Part shown: positions 1 through 8,811 of the stretch, piece by piece
How the letters are laid out: the number at the start of each line of letters is the position of its first letter
How positions within the stretch are numbered: the first letter of the stretch is position 1
Origin: Lachnospiraceae bacterium
GTDB lineage: Bacteria; Bacillota; Clostridia; Lachnospirales; Lachnospiraceae
Reading direction: 5' to 3'
Assembly (NCBI GenBank): GCA_015057275.1
Contig: SVEO01000016.1
Span: 1 to 37,968 of the forward strand
Length of the DNA stretch: 37,968 bases
Notes under the pieces: model-generated
Told to the model about the DNA's origin: nothing
What the model saw: the letters and a program-made list of their open reading frames with translations, nothing else
The model's database searches: none
Program-made: the position numbers and the translations under genes

Positions 1-81
1 TCATTTTTTGAAAATTTGGTCGACAGGGCTTAGGTGGATGTTTTTTGTTTTCGTGAAATATATCAAAAATAAAAAGAATTT

Positions 82-1011
82 TTATTTTATTTCACTTGAC
101 ATCTTACCGCTGGACTTTCTCACGTATCTCTCAATCTTATCAAGAATATCTTTATCAACGGTCTCATCAAATTTTCTAGCGAACATATACGGAGATTCAA
201 TCAGCTCATCATAATCGTCTATTCTAAAAGTATACGGACGCCCTCTCATCCAATCTGTATACACCAGATTGGTATATAGATGGTCGTTTTTATCTTTGAT
301 ATCGCTTTTATACAAATCTTTCACATAACAAGATTGTTTTAAGACAGTATGCAAAAAAACTTCATCACAGCAAACTGTGAATTTAAATTGTTTCTCTATT
401 TCTTTTGTTTTTCCAACTAAATATGTAGCAAATTCTCCTGTGATTGAAACCCAGTTTGCACCTTTTCCAAGCAACTTTATATCCGTATTTCTTAATCGAT
501 TTATCCCTATCCGTCTTTGCAGCCCTAAAGACAAATCCTCAATCTTTTTGATTAAACCAGAGGTATTCTTACGTTTTCCGGTATATCTTTGTAATACATG
601 GTATTCTCTACATCTTGTAGCAGCTAATTCCGCATCATTTTCACGGTCATAATAAACAAATTGGGCAGGGTAATGCCTCTCAAAAAAAGCGTTTATTATT
701 TCGATTGGTTTTAGCGGAAAATCAAATCCTGAAATAAGATGAAGATACTTGTAATCTGCTTTGGAAACAGCTGCCCTAAACAAATTCATTTCGCATTCAA
801 TTTGCGAATAATCCCCCCATACAACATCTATACGTTTTACAAACTCTATATCAGAATTCTTACAAATTGCTCGAATATCTTTTTCCGAAAAAGACAGCCA
901 TTTTTTATCTGCATGAATAAATATGTCATTATTTGGGTGATCCAATACCGAAACCAGTCTACATAATTGACTGATATTCGTATGTGCCATTATTAAATAT
1001 GCTTGCTTCAT
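82..1011 (-). CDS. Core-2/I-branching-type glycosyltransferase (GT14-like)
   Basis: A 309-residue protein that resembles the core-2/I-branching beta-1,6-N-acetylglucosaminyltransferase family (GT14). The opening KQAYLIMAHTN followed by LVSVLDHPNNDIFIHADKK is the typical start of this fold in bacteria, and LHLISGFDFPLKP matches the conserved SG-D-P-L-K block. By family it should transfer a sugar from a UDP donor onto a growing glycan on the cytoplasmic face of the membrane. Donor and acceptor cannot be read from the sequence. No membrane segment is visible. Its ATG overlaps the stop codon of the gene before it (TAATG), so translation is probably coupled. It is the last complete gene of the polysaccharide operon in the window. 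The 81 bases beyond its stop are AT-rich and show no clear terminator, so the operon may continue to the left. Confidence 0.85.
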   Translation of the reverse strand: MKQAYLIMAHTNISQLCRLVSVLDHPNNDIFIHADKKWLSFSEKDIRAICKNSDIEFVKRIDVVWGDYSQIECEMNLFRAAVSKADYKYLHLISGFDFPLKPIEIINAFFERHYPAQFVYYDRENDAELAATRCREYHVLQRYTGKRKNTSGLIKKIEDLSLGLQRRIGINRLRNTDIKLLGKGANWVSITGEFATYLVGKTKEIEKQFKFTVCCDEVFLHTVLKQSCYVKDLYKSDIKDKNDHLYTNLVYTDWMRGRPYTFRIDDYDELIESPYMFARKFDETVDKDILDKIERYVRKSSGKMSSEIK

Positions 1012-2102
1012 TATGACTCTCCAATAATATCTTTTAAATACTGATAGCCACTTTGACGCAATTTATTAAGTTCTTCCTCTACTTTTACGTAATCGATGGC
1101 TTTTTGAACATTATTCTCAGATAGAACGGTAACATTACGATCTTCTAATCCCAATGTTTTCGCTAGTGTGACTAATCTAGAATTAGAATTTTTCCCCTTT
1201 GTAAGTTCATAGTAGAAATTCTTATGAAACAACACTGAGAAAACACACCCATGAAATGAGTTCGTAACGACACATTCTGCATGATGCAACAGATAAAGCC
1301 ATTCTTCTGGAGATGCCACACATATATTAACAAGACCTTCTACCGGTTTCTGGGCTAAATTTATATAAACTATCGGCAAATTAGCATGAACTTTTCTTGC
1401 TTGCCTATATAAATCATCTATTTCTCCACCCATTTGTACAATTAATATATATTTGTCTGGTATATTCCCCGGCTTTATCTCAAGTTTTTCCCAATCAGTA
1501 GCTTCCAATAATAAGGTCGGATCTGGTAGAATGACAGCTTGTTTATCTACCAATTCTCGAACTATTTCAGCTCCGGAATGTTCCCGAACACTAATTTTTA
1601 CAAATTGTTCCAAACATTTCTTCACTCGCTTATCATACTTTGTATCAAGCTTTTCAACAGCAAAACTCGCTGCATAACTGAACTTTTCAGCAGCGCAATC
1701 TATATCAAGGAAATACGTAAAATCTTCTCCTGTACACTGAGGATTCCATACCTGATCACTGCCAGTAACCAATTTGGAATATTTGGCACATGCAGCAGGA
1801 AGTTCTTTTCTACTAATCCGATTGCCCCCCAACTTAAGATTATTGCACACAAAATAAGAAAACTTTTGATTTCTTTGTTTTTTATACTTTGCTAATGACA
1901 ATTTCATCAAAAGTGATTTCGGGTGCCGAAGCATACTTACTGAAAAAGGTGCATACTGTTGTTCAAAATGAGGATTAATATAATCGACGATTTCAATTTC
2001 ATCGTTATTCGTCAAACTTTGCATTGCTTGTTGTAATGCATAAGCTTGAAGCACACCACCATAATTTATAACTCTATGAAAGGTGATGATTCCTATTTTC
2101 AC
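1011..2102 (-). CDS. Polysaccharide pyruvyl transferase family protein
   Basis: A 363-residue member of the polysaccharide pyruvyl transferase family (CsaB/WcaK type), which usually adds a ketal-linked pyruvate from phosphoenolpyruvate to a sugar of a surface glycan. Visible signatures are the N-terminal KIGIITFHRVINYGGVLQAY block, the central TGSDQVWNP motif, and the C-terminal NSFHGCVFS motif that lines the active site. Length is normal for the family. I place the start at the GTG at 2102 rather than the in-frame GTG at 2111, because AAGGTGG lies 5 bases before the inner one. The stop overlaps the next ATG by one base. Some members of this family in exopolysaccharide loci have untested activity, so pyruvylation is an inference. 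Confidence 0.85.
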   Translation of the reverse strand: MKIGIITFHRVINYGGVLQAYALQQAMQSLTNNDEIEIVDYINPHFEQQYAPFSVSMLRHPKSLLMKLSLAKYKKQRNQKFSYFVCNNLKLGGNRISRKELPAACAKYSKLVTGSDQVWNPQCTGEDFTYFLDIDCAAEKFSYAASFAVEKLDTKYDKRVKKCLEQFVKISVREHSGAEIVRELVDKQAVILPDPTLLLEATDWEKLEIKPGNIPDKYILIVQMGGEIDDLYRQARKVHANLPIVYINLAQKPVEGLVNICVASPEEWLYLLHHAECVVTNSFHGCVFSVLFHKNFYYELTKGKNSNSRLVTLAKTLGLEDRNVTVLSENNVQKAIDYVKVEEELNKLRQSGYQYLKDIIGES

Positions 2103-2120
2103 TATTTCCACCTTCTTTCA

Positions 2121-3326
2121 TTAATCTAAAGATTTTTTATACGAATATATTATAGAAATTGCCATAAAAAAAGTAATAAGCTGAGTTGGTGTATGAAACA
2201 CATTTCCGGTATAGGCATATAAAAATGTAATAATCAACAAGTTCAATGCCAAATAATTTTCAGCACTTTTTTTGGAATGCAAATTTATCATCGCCCTAAT
2301 AATCGCTCCAATCGAGATAATCGCAAGCATGGCACATCCTACAATACCAATCTCCGCCAAAAGCTGTAAATAGCTATTGTGTCCATTATATAGACTTCCT
2401 GATATTTTCTGGTACGATCCATATCCACAGCCCAAAATTGGGTTATTATGAAATATTTCTATCGCGCTTGCCCACATATCTTCACGACCATTCATTGTTT
2501 CGTATGAATCCGTCATCATAAAACGTTCAAATGTAATATTAGCCGCCGGAACAAATTTGACAAAAACAATTAGGCCAATAACACCCAATAAGATAATCGC
2601 AACTGCTTTTATTTTTTTCTTTATTGGCTGCCCTGCCAACAAGCTTGCCAAAAACATTAATGCCGCAGTCAAAAGGAGTACTCTTTTACCTGTGAATAAA
2701 ATTGCTATAAAGAGCGCTGCTGTAATCAAAAGATTTCTTTTATCTAATTTTCTTCCTATATTGACTCGGGACAGGGTATACGCTAAGCCCAAATTAAGCA
2801 AATACGCCGCAGCAGCTTTTTCACCAATAAATCCAGAATAAATTCCTCGCCCAAGTTCTTTATTCATTGTATCTATAACAAGTGGTCTGTATAAAAAACC
2901 GAGTTTTTGAGGCATTAATCCAGGTATTGCAACACTTAAAAAGATAGTAACCGCCTCAAATATCGCAACATACTGTATAACTTTAAAAAACGCTTCCGTT
3001 TTACTTACCTGCACATTGTTTAGTACGTACAACACCCCTATCAATAACGCCGTAATATAAATTATTAACGAGATTCTTTCTTTTTCTACTCCCCAAACAA
3101 ACATTCCCATTACAACATAGAGCGCAAAAATCAGTAACAAAACCTGCTTCTTTTTTATTGTCATCTCTTTACAAGAAAAGAACATAAAAATGAGAACCGC
3201 TGTTGCTATCATCAATGCCTGCAACTGGTATGACTGAAGGAAGGAGAATCCGCAAGAATATAACAGAAACAAAGCTCCAAACAATATAATATGCGTTAAT
3301 TTTGTAATGTTAATTCTTAGTTCCAT
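2121..3326 (-). CDS. Wzy-like O-antigen/exopolysaccharide polymerase
   Basis: A 401-residue integral membrane protein with about ten hydrophobic segments. The motif GHNSYLQLLAEIGIVGC near residues 315-335, after the region containing LGCGYGSY, is the hallmark of the Wzy_C/O-antigen ligase superfamily. In a gene cluster of this type the most likely role is polymerisation of lipid-linked repeat units on the outer face of the membrane; ligases of this fold exist but are less expected in a Gram-positive bacterium. A GAGG ribosome site stands 7 bases before the ATG. Base composition is clearly AT-richer than genes further up the operon. It sits between the GT2 gene and the pyruvyl transferase gene with short gaps of 9 and 18 bases. 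Confidence 0.82.
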   Translation of the reverse strand: MELRINITKLTHIILFGALFLLYSCGFSFLQSYQLQALMIATAVLIFMFFSCKEMTIKKKQVLLLIFALYVVMGMFVWGVEKERISLIIYITALLIGVLYVLNNVQVSKTEAFFKVIQYVAIFEAVTIFLSVAIPGLMPQKLGFLYRPLVIDTMNKELGRGIYSGFIGEKAAAAYLLNLGLAYTLSRVNIGRKLDKRNLLITAALFIAILFTGKRVLLLTAALMFLASLLAGQPIKKKIKAVAIILLGVIGLIVFVKFVPAANITFERFMMTDSYETMNGREDMWASAIEIFHNNPILGCGYGSYQKISGSLYNGHNSYLQLLAEIGIVGCAMLAIISIGAIIRAMINLHSKKSAENYLALNLLIITFLYAYTGNVFHTPTQLITFFMAISIIYSYKKSLD

Positions 3327-3335
3327 TTTCTATCC

Positions 3336-4361
3336 TCATAACTTAGTTTTTATAACATTTAATACATTGACCCATTTCCATTTCATCAAATAGTAAACCA
3401 CTCTATATTTTAGGGGTAATGCTTTACACTGATAAGAACTAAATATTTCTTTCATTTCTTTCGAATCTATAATCTTCCGAACAGAACAATATGCTTTTTT
3501 CTTGTCCGGATTTCCCATTAATTCGTTCTTTATACACATACGTGTCCTAGCAAGTAAGTGGCGAGACAATCGCGTCTTGCACTTAGTATAAATATCGTAT
3601 TTTTGAGTTCGTGCAATCAATTCATTGTAAAGTATTAACTCTTTTTCAAAGCGATCTGCACGATACGTTTGAGTCAATGAGTTATCATTAATAATATAGT
3701 GATAAAATTTTTGATTGATCACTACTGCTCTATTTGATTTCATCATGAAGTCTATATTAAATGGAATATCTTCAGAAATCAGATCGCGTTCGGATACAAA
3801 CCTTAACCCGAAACAATCAATTATTTTTTTACGATAAATGTTTCTCCAAACACTACAAGACACATATTGTGAGCCATCATCAGATGGTAGCATTCCAAGT
3901 TGAGGATACAGCAACATTTCTCTCAGGTCAGCTTGATCATATACGCCTTCACGCATTGGCGGAACATAATCCAGATTTATTATCGTACCGTCCATGCGTT
4001 CTTTATAATTATCCACTCGTACAAAATCTGCGTTACAATCAATCGCTGCATTGTACATTTTTTCGAACATATCAAGGTCGACATAATCATCCGAATCTAC
4101 AAATGCAACATATTCGCCTGACGCAACTTCCATGCCAGAATTGCGTGCATATCCAAGGCCGCCATTCTTTTTATGCACAACTTTTATACGTGCATCCTGC
4201 TGTGCATAGGCATCACACATCTGAGGACAATGATCCGGAGACTGATCATCCACAAGAATGATCTCAATATCCTGCAAGGTCTGGCTACGAAGAGACTGCA
4301 CGCAGCGATCTAAGAATCTTTCTACATTATAAATTGGAACGATTACACTGACCTTAGGCAT
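3336..4361 (-). CDS. Family 2 glycosyltransferase
   Basis: A 341-residue GT-A fold glycosyltransferase of family GT2. The first 100 residues carry the full signature: VSVIVPIYNVERFLDRCVQS, the nucleotide-binding EIILVDDQSPD, the RNSG region (GYARNSGMEVASG) and the metal-binding DSDDYVD. The C-terminal 200 residues, with the ERDLISEDIPFN stretch, match the variable half seen in capsule transferases of Firmicutes, including the acidic ED pair often taken as the catalytic region. It should add one sugar of the repeat unit in the cytoplasm; donor and linkage are unknown. The ATG overlaps the stop codon of the upstream phosphatase-like gene as TAATG, showing tight coupling. Confidence 0.9.
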   Translation of the reverse strand: MPKVSVIVPIYNVERFLDRCVQSLRSQTLQDIEIILVDDQSPDHCPQMCDAYAQQDARIKVVHKKNGGLGYARNSGMEVASGEYVAFVDSDDYVDLDMFEKMYNAAIDCNADFVRVDNYKERMDGTIINLDYVPPMREGVYDQADLREMLLYPQLGMLPSDDGSQYVSCSVWRNIYRKKIIDCFGLRFVSERDLISEDIPFNIDFMMKSNRAVVINQKFYHYIINDNSLTQTYRADRFEKELILYNELIARTQKYDIYTKCKTRLSRHLLARTRMCIKNELMGNPDKKKAYCSVRKIIDSKEMKEIFSSYQCKALPLKYRVVYYLMKWKWVNVLNVIKTKL

Positions 4362-5785
4362 TACTTCGTCTCTCCTCCGCTTATCTCAACAATGTATCGA
4401 TGCATATTCAACACACTATTAACATCTTTAATATCCTCACGATTACCCATAATAACACCAAGGAACTGATGTCCTCCGGATACAATCTCATGCATGGCAT
4501 TGATACCGAACCAACGTTTCCCATACAGGCCACGATCTACACCGTATTCAGATAACATTCTGTAAACAATATCCGGATAGTTGGCAACCTTTTCTCCTGC
4601 ATAAATTTCTTCGCGACGTTTGACCCATATCATGATAGGTTTTCCGTGATCCTTTACCTGCAGCAGACCGTCGATAATTTTCTGACGCATTGCCTCATAC
4701 TCTTCATCAGAGCTGAATTTTTCACGATTTACCATGATACCACCAAACGGGTTGGTTCCGTCAAACTTCGGTGCATACACCTTACCCTTATCACTGGAGA
4801 ATACATAATCTGCATTCTTAACTTTATGAGCAAACTTAAACTGCTTAAAGAACTGGGTACCGGAACGAACGCATCCCATAGTAGCCATAATCTTAAACAA
4901 AGTATTTTTTGCGTACTCAACTGTACGCTTTTTTTTGCTCTTATCCTTAGTGATTCCTTGATCAATCAGCCACTGATTTACGTAAAAGGTTTTTTCACAG
5001 CGACGCCCATGACCATGGTCAGAGATAACAACAATATTATAACTCTCGCCATAGTCATCCATGATTTTTTGAACATTCCGCTCCATTAACCGGTACATCT
5101 CCAGAATAGAACCCATCAATCGATTATTTTTCTTAGGGTGAGTCCGATCAGCGGGATCGTTATAACGCCATAAGAAATGCTGCATTCTATCTGGGGTGGT
5201 AATCCCAAGAAAAGCAAAATCATAACTTTCCTTTGTAAAATACTTATGGAATGTATCGAACTGCTTCTGAGACAATTCCATTGTATTTTTATAGAAATCG
5301 TACATTTCCTTATTTGTCGGCTGTTCCACCATGCCACCAATATCCGGCATAGTCGTCAGATCAACCTGTTCCGGATGATTTGTGCTGACTTCACCACCTT
5401 CAAACACAGGTCCGCAGATCATCAGACCGTTTACATCCCATGCAGGATAAGCCATAAAAGGATTAAAGACAAACACACGCTTTCCCTGCTTGCACAGAAC
5501 ATCCCAGAAGGAGTTGCCCTGAATCACGGAGTAGTCACCTTTTACCTTATTTTTGAAATCCAAATAGTCAATAGATTCCAATACACCATGCTCTGCAGGA
5601 TTCTTACCAGTATAAATTGTAGTCCAAGAAGGAATAGAGTCTGCGGGTACTACCGATTCCAGAGGGCACAGTTTCTTGTCTTTGTGCAACTTTCTGAACA
5701 GCTGAAAGCTCTCCAGATTCTTTTCAATAAATTCATAGTCAAGACCATCAAGTATCACCATGATAGTTTTCTTTTTTGTATTCAA
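4361..5785 (-). CDS. Alkaline phosphatase superfamily protein (type I phosphodiesterase/nucleotide pyrophosphatase-like)
   Basis: A 474-residue protein of the alkaline phosphatase superfamily. The metal and nucleophile residues appear in order: an Asp in MVILDGLD, the Thr nucleophile region SWTTIYTGKNPAEHG, TPDRMQHFLW supplying Asp and His, SDHGHG, and a late GGH (SGGHQFLG). All expected ligands are present, so it is probably active as a phosphodiesterase or phosphatase. No signal peptide is visible, which implies action in the cytoplasm. The frame is open to 5809, but I start at the TTG at 5785, which has GGAGG 9 bases upstream. The family acts on many substrates including nucleotide sugars and phospholipid head groups; which applies here is unknown. 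Related proteins occur in some surface-glycan loci, but this role is not settled. Confidence 0.8.
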   Translation of the reverse strand: MNTKKKTIMVILDGLDYEFIEKNLESFQLFRKLHKDKKLCPLESVVPADSIPSWTTIYTGKNPAEHGVLESIDYLDFKNKVKGDYSVIQGNSFWDVLCKQGKRVFVFNPFMAYPAWDVNGLMICGPVFEGGEVSTNHPEQVDLTTMPDIGGMVEQPTNKEMYDFYKNTMELSQKQFDTFHKYFTKESYDFAFLGITTPDRMQHFLWRYNDPADRTHPKKNNRLMGSILEMYRLMERNVQKIMDDYGESYNIVVISDHGHGRRCEKTFYVNQWLIDQGITKDKSKKKRTVEYAKNTLFKIMATMGCVRSGTQFFKQFKFAHKVKNADYVFSSDKGKVYAPKFDGTNPFGGIMVNREKFSSDEEYEAMRQKIIDGLLQVKDHGKPIMIWVKRREEIYAGEKVANYPDIVYRMLSEYGVDRGLYGKRWFGINAMHEIVSGGHQFLGVIMGNREDIKDVNSVLNMHRYIVEISGGETK

Positions 5786-5822
5786 ACTAATATTCCTCCA
5801 AACTTGCAAAGCATTTTGTCAG

Positions 5823-6515
5823 TTAGCCTAGAATCAGTTTTTTAATCTGGATATTTACTTCCTCAAAAGGGAGTTCGCCATCAACTGCAATCCAAGCGAT
5901 TTCTTCAGACAAACATTCATAAATATCATAGCGTCTGTTCAGATAGTCCATATTAGGGATATCGTTTTTTCTCTGATAACAAGTCTCAGGAGAGACTCGG
6001 ATATATACATAACTGTCCATCTTTGGGAACAAGAATCTATGCTTGCGAATCTCTTCGCGAATCTTTTCAGGAGAGTACCCAAAGTTGATTCCCTGATCAA
6101 CAAACAAATCAAGAAAGAATCTATCAAAGATAATACTCTTTCCAGTCAATATAAGAGGAAGAACCTTGATATGGAACTGAAAGAAATAGTCCACCAACGC
6201 TAAGAACATCCACACACCACGGATTGCAGGATTACCAAAGATCTTACCCTTCAATCCAGATTTTGCATTATAATCAGCATTCAATTCCGCCTGTTTCTTA
6301 CCGCTTTTTCCATCAACCTGAATACTTGTATCAATATTTTTATTTTTATTGGAAACCTTTTTTTCCATTAGCAAATATGCTGGTTTCAGAAGGGTCGGCT
6401 TCCAACGAACCCAAACAAACTTATAATCAGAATAGTCTGAGTCAAGTTTCATCTTGTCGATATTGGCTGATTTGCCTGAACCATCCAACCCAATCAGTGC
6501 AATTCTTTTACTCAT
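5823..6515 (-). CDS. Thymidylate kinase-like P-loop protein
   Basis: A 230-residue nucleoside/nucleotide kinase-like P-loop NTPase. It shows a Walker A (GLDGSGKS) at residues 8-15, the DR motif of thymidylate kinases in IIFDRFFLDLF, and a lid-type Arg region near SPETCYQRKND. It is similar in size to thymidylate kinase, but the position in the middle of a glycan operon makes housekeeping dTMP phosphorylation unlikely. Kinase-like genes of this type are sometimes found in polysaccharide loci and may phosphorylate a sugar, polyol or lipid intermediate. A charged insertion of about 50 residues (roughly 55-90) separates the P-loop from the core. The start has an AGGAG site 8 bases upstream. True substrate cannot be read from sequence. 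Confidence 0.75.
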   Translation of the reverse strand: MSKRIALIGLDGSGKSANIDKMKLDSDYSDYKFVWVRWKPTLLKPAYLLMEKKVSNKNKNIDTSIQVDGKSGKKQAELNADYNAKSGLKGKIFGNPAIRGVWMFLALVDYFFQFHIKVLPLILTGKSIIFDRFFLDLFVDQGINFGYSPEKIREEIRKHRFLFPKMDSYVYIRVSPETCYQRKNDIPNMDYLNRRYDIYECLSEEIAWIAVDGELPFEEVNIQIKKLILG

Positions 6516-6531
6516 AAACTCTTTCTCCTAC

Positions 6532-7548
6532 TTATATCTTCTGCAAAATATCGATAGAACAGTTCCAATCATACTCCATAACAGCCTGACGATTATTGAT
6601 TTGTTTTTTAGATGTCATTTTCTCAAGTGCTTTATTCAAAGCCGTCGGACTTAAATCATTTATGAAATGGAATCCTTCTTGGTTTTTAAAAGCAGATAAC
6701 TCGCCATATTCTGTCGTAACAATTGCTAGATTGCAAGATGCTGCTTCCAGAACAGACAATGGAATATCAATACAGTTTTCTACTTCCTGTACAGGAAACA
6801 AATAAACATCTGCCATCTGGTAAACTTCCTGCACATTTTCCAGATAAGAATCGATAATTGTGACGTTGCCACGCATTTCCAGCATTACTCTGATGGACGC
6901 ATCTTTTTCTGCTTCCGTGACAGAACTTACCACAAGCACGATATAATACTGCGTGTCTACACCTACCAGCTTATCTACATTACGACCACCTTTCAGGTGT
7001 CCTACATGCAGTAATACCTTCTTATCTTTCGGAATGTGATATTTTTCTCGAAGTTCCTGCTTCTGTTCTTTACTGACAGGTACAAATTTTTCTGTATCTA
7101 TGCCAGTTTTTAGATAAATTGCACGGTTACCTACAACCTCTTTATAAAACAAAAAAGATACTTCAGACAATGCAATTACCTTTGCGCCACTTAATTTCAG
7201 GAGTATTTTTGCCATCGACTTCATTGGAAAACGAAGAACAAATAAGACATTAACTTTCCGGTTACAGAAAAACGATAGGATGAGAGTTCGCAAACAGCTA
7301 GCCGTGGTATTAGACGCAAAAGGAATATACAGCACCGGCTCTTTCTTTTTACACAGTAATTTCAGCAACTCTTTGTTAAGAAATAGCTTATTCAAAGATA
7401 GATGAATATCTGAATAATCAGGTTTTCTGTCGTATGAGATTATTGTTGTATCTTTTGCTACCCGCTTAATCCGCTTAGTTAGGCTATTTGCTACTTTCAA
7501 ACAACCCTCATCAATTTTTTCAGTTAGGCAATCCGATAAAAGGATCAT
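6532..7548 (-). CDS. Family 4 glycosyltransferase (GT-B fold)
   Basis: A 338-residue GT-B fold protein. The C-terminal half is the better match to GT4/glycosyltransferase group 1: LLHVGHLKGGRNVDKL, the VYLFPVQE turn, and the donor-binding segment IDIPLSVLEAASCNLAIV, where the usual E-x7-E pattern is partly kept. The N-terminal acceptor domain (residues 1-150) is divergent. It probably transfers a sugar to the lipid-linked repeat unit, but it is the most diverged of the three GT4 proteins here. An AAGGAG site precedes the ATG. The 49-base gap to the radical SAM gene upstream holds a weak stem (GGCTCC/GGGAGCC) with a long loop. Confidence 0.78.
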   Translation of the reverse strand: MILLSDCLTEKIDEGCLKVANSLTKRIKRVAKDTTIISYDRKPDYSDIHLSLNKLFLNKELLKLLCKKKEPVLYIPFASNTTASCLRTLILSFFCNRKVNVLFVLRFPMKSMAKILLKLSGAKVIALSEVSFLFYKEVVGNRAIYLKTGIDTEKFVPVSKEQKQELREKYHIPKDKKVLLHVGHLKGGRNVDKLVGVDTQYYIVLVVSSVTEAEKDASIRVMLEMRGNVTIIDSYLENVQEVYQMADVYLFPVQEVENCIDIPLSVLEAASCNLAIVTTEYGELSAFKNQEGFHFINDLSPTALNKALEKMTSKKQINNRQAVMEYDWNCSIDILQKI

Positions 7549-7597
7549 AATTCCGCTCCTTATTTGAGGCTCCTGCTACTATAAGGATTGGGAGCCA

Positions 7598-8782
7598 TTA
7601 TTTATCTTGCTTCTTCATCTGCGCTGCAATATCAGCATCGACAATTTCCTCACCGGTCTTACCAACCAGCTGCGCCTTACTTGCTTCACTTAGTCCATCA
7701 TTGATAACCGCACACATATCGCAGGTACTGCACTTATCCAGTTCTTCCTTGGTAACCTTACCATCACGGTAGTCACGGACAATCTTGCTCTCATACATAG
7801 AGTAAGGCTTCTTCATAAACAGAGCCTTGAACTTGTGCCATACAACCCACATACCAGGTACCCAGATGTACTTGTGCATTGCAGGAGAAACAGAACCAAT
7901 CATCCAGCAATCACGATCACAGCAACGAACTTTCTTACGAACGCTCTCAGCTTCCGGGCTGTTCCACAGCTCGTCCCAAGTCTGACGGTTCAGATTACCC
8001 ATGACCTCTTTATCCTTAGTACCGTTACAAGGCATAACATCGCCGTAAGGATCAATGAAAAAGGTATCAAAGCTCATGTCGCAAGGCAGCAGGCGCTTCT
8101 GACCGTAGATGTAGTTGATCAGACCATGGTTGAAATATGCACGCATCCACTTCTTCGGGCTGTTGGATTTCAAAAGTTTGTTGATCAGATCCTCGAAGTT
8201 TTGAGCAACCATAGGACGATCCTTGATGATGTTCTTTGCCTCAACAAAGTAGAAGCTGTTGTGAAGAGATGCCGTGGCAAATTCCATACCCATTTCGTTG
8301 GAGATTTCATACAGAGGAACTAGATCAGGAGCATTCTTATCCTGAACAGTCATGCCGAAACCAACATCCTTCATTCCCATCTCACGCAACTTCTTAAGAG
8401 TAGTGTAGCCACGGTTGTATCCATCCTGCAAACCACGAATCTCGTTGTTGGTCTGCTCCAGACCTTCGATTGAAATACGGATACCGATGTTCGGAAACTC
8501 CTTGCACAAAGCTACAATACGATCGGTAAAGAAGCCGTTGGTTGAGATAACGATACGGTCACTCTTTTTATAAAGTTCACGAATGATCTCTGGCAGGTCA
8601 GTACGAATGAAAGGCTCACCACCAGTAATGTTAGTGAAATACATCTTAGGCAACTTGCGGATAGTTTCAATAGAAATTTCTTCTTCCGGCTTGGACGGAG
8701 CTTTATAACGGTTGCACATGGAGCAACGAGCATTACAGCGATAGGTAACGATAACAGTACCATTCAATTTCTTTTCAGCCAT
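7598..8782 (-). CDS. Radical SAM protein with SPASM-like C-terminal domain
   Basis: A 394-residue radical SAM enzyme. The iron-sulfur motif CNARCSMC lies near residues 15-22, followed by GGEPFIR at about 57-63 for S-adenosylmethionine binding. The C-terminal part carries further cysteines (CDMSFDTFFIDPYGDVMPCNG, then CCDRDC, then CSTCDMC), typical of a SPASM domain holding extra [4Fe-4S] clusters. SPASM enzymes are best known for peptide or sugar modification; no precursor peptide gene is visible nearby, so in this operon a carbohydrate or lipid-linked glycan substrate is the simplest guess. The gene is higher in GC than those at 82-4361. A GAGGAG site precedes the start. The exact reaction is unknown. 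Confidence 0.82.
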   Translation of the reverse strand: MAEKKLNGTVIVTYRCNARCSMCNRYKAPSKPEEEISIETIRKLPKMYFTNITGGEPFIRTDLPEIIRELYKKSDRIVISTNGFFTDRIVALCKEFPNIGIRISIEGLEQTNNEIRGLQDGYNRGYTTLKKLREMGMKDVGFGMTVQDKNAPDLVPLYEISNEMGMEFATASLHNSFYFVEAKNIIKDRPMVAQNFEDLINKLLKSNSPKKWMRAYFNHGLINYIYGQKRLLPCDMSFDTFFIDPYGDVMPCNGTKDKEVMGNLNRQTWDELWNSPEAESVRKKVRCCDRDCWMIGSVSPAMHKYIWVPGMWVVWHKFKALFMKKPYSMYESKIVRDYRDGKVTKEELDKCSTCDMCAVINDGLSEASKAQLVGKTGEEIVDADIAAQMKKQDK

Positions 8783-8811
8783 GATAATAATCTCCTCTAT
8801 TCAATAAATCA

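Noticed and set aside
1-81. Terminator after the last glycosyltransferase gene
   Set aside because: The stretch is AT-rich with T-runs, but I find no stable stem ahead of a T-run on the minus strand.
5177-5845. A 222-codon open frame on the plus strand opposite the phosphatase-like gene
   Set aside because: It is fully antisense to a gene with clear catalytic motifs, and its translation has the unusual composition expected of a shadow frame.
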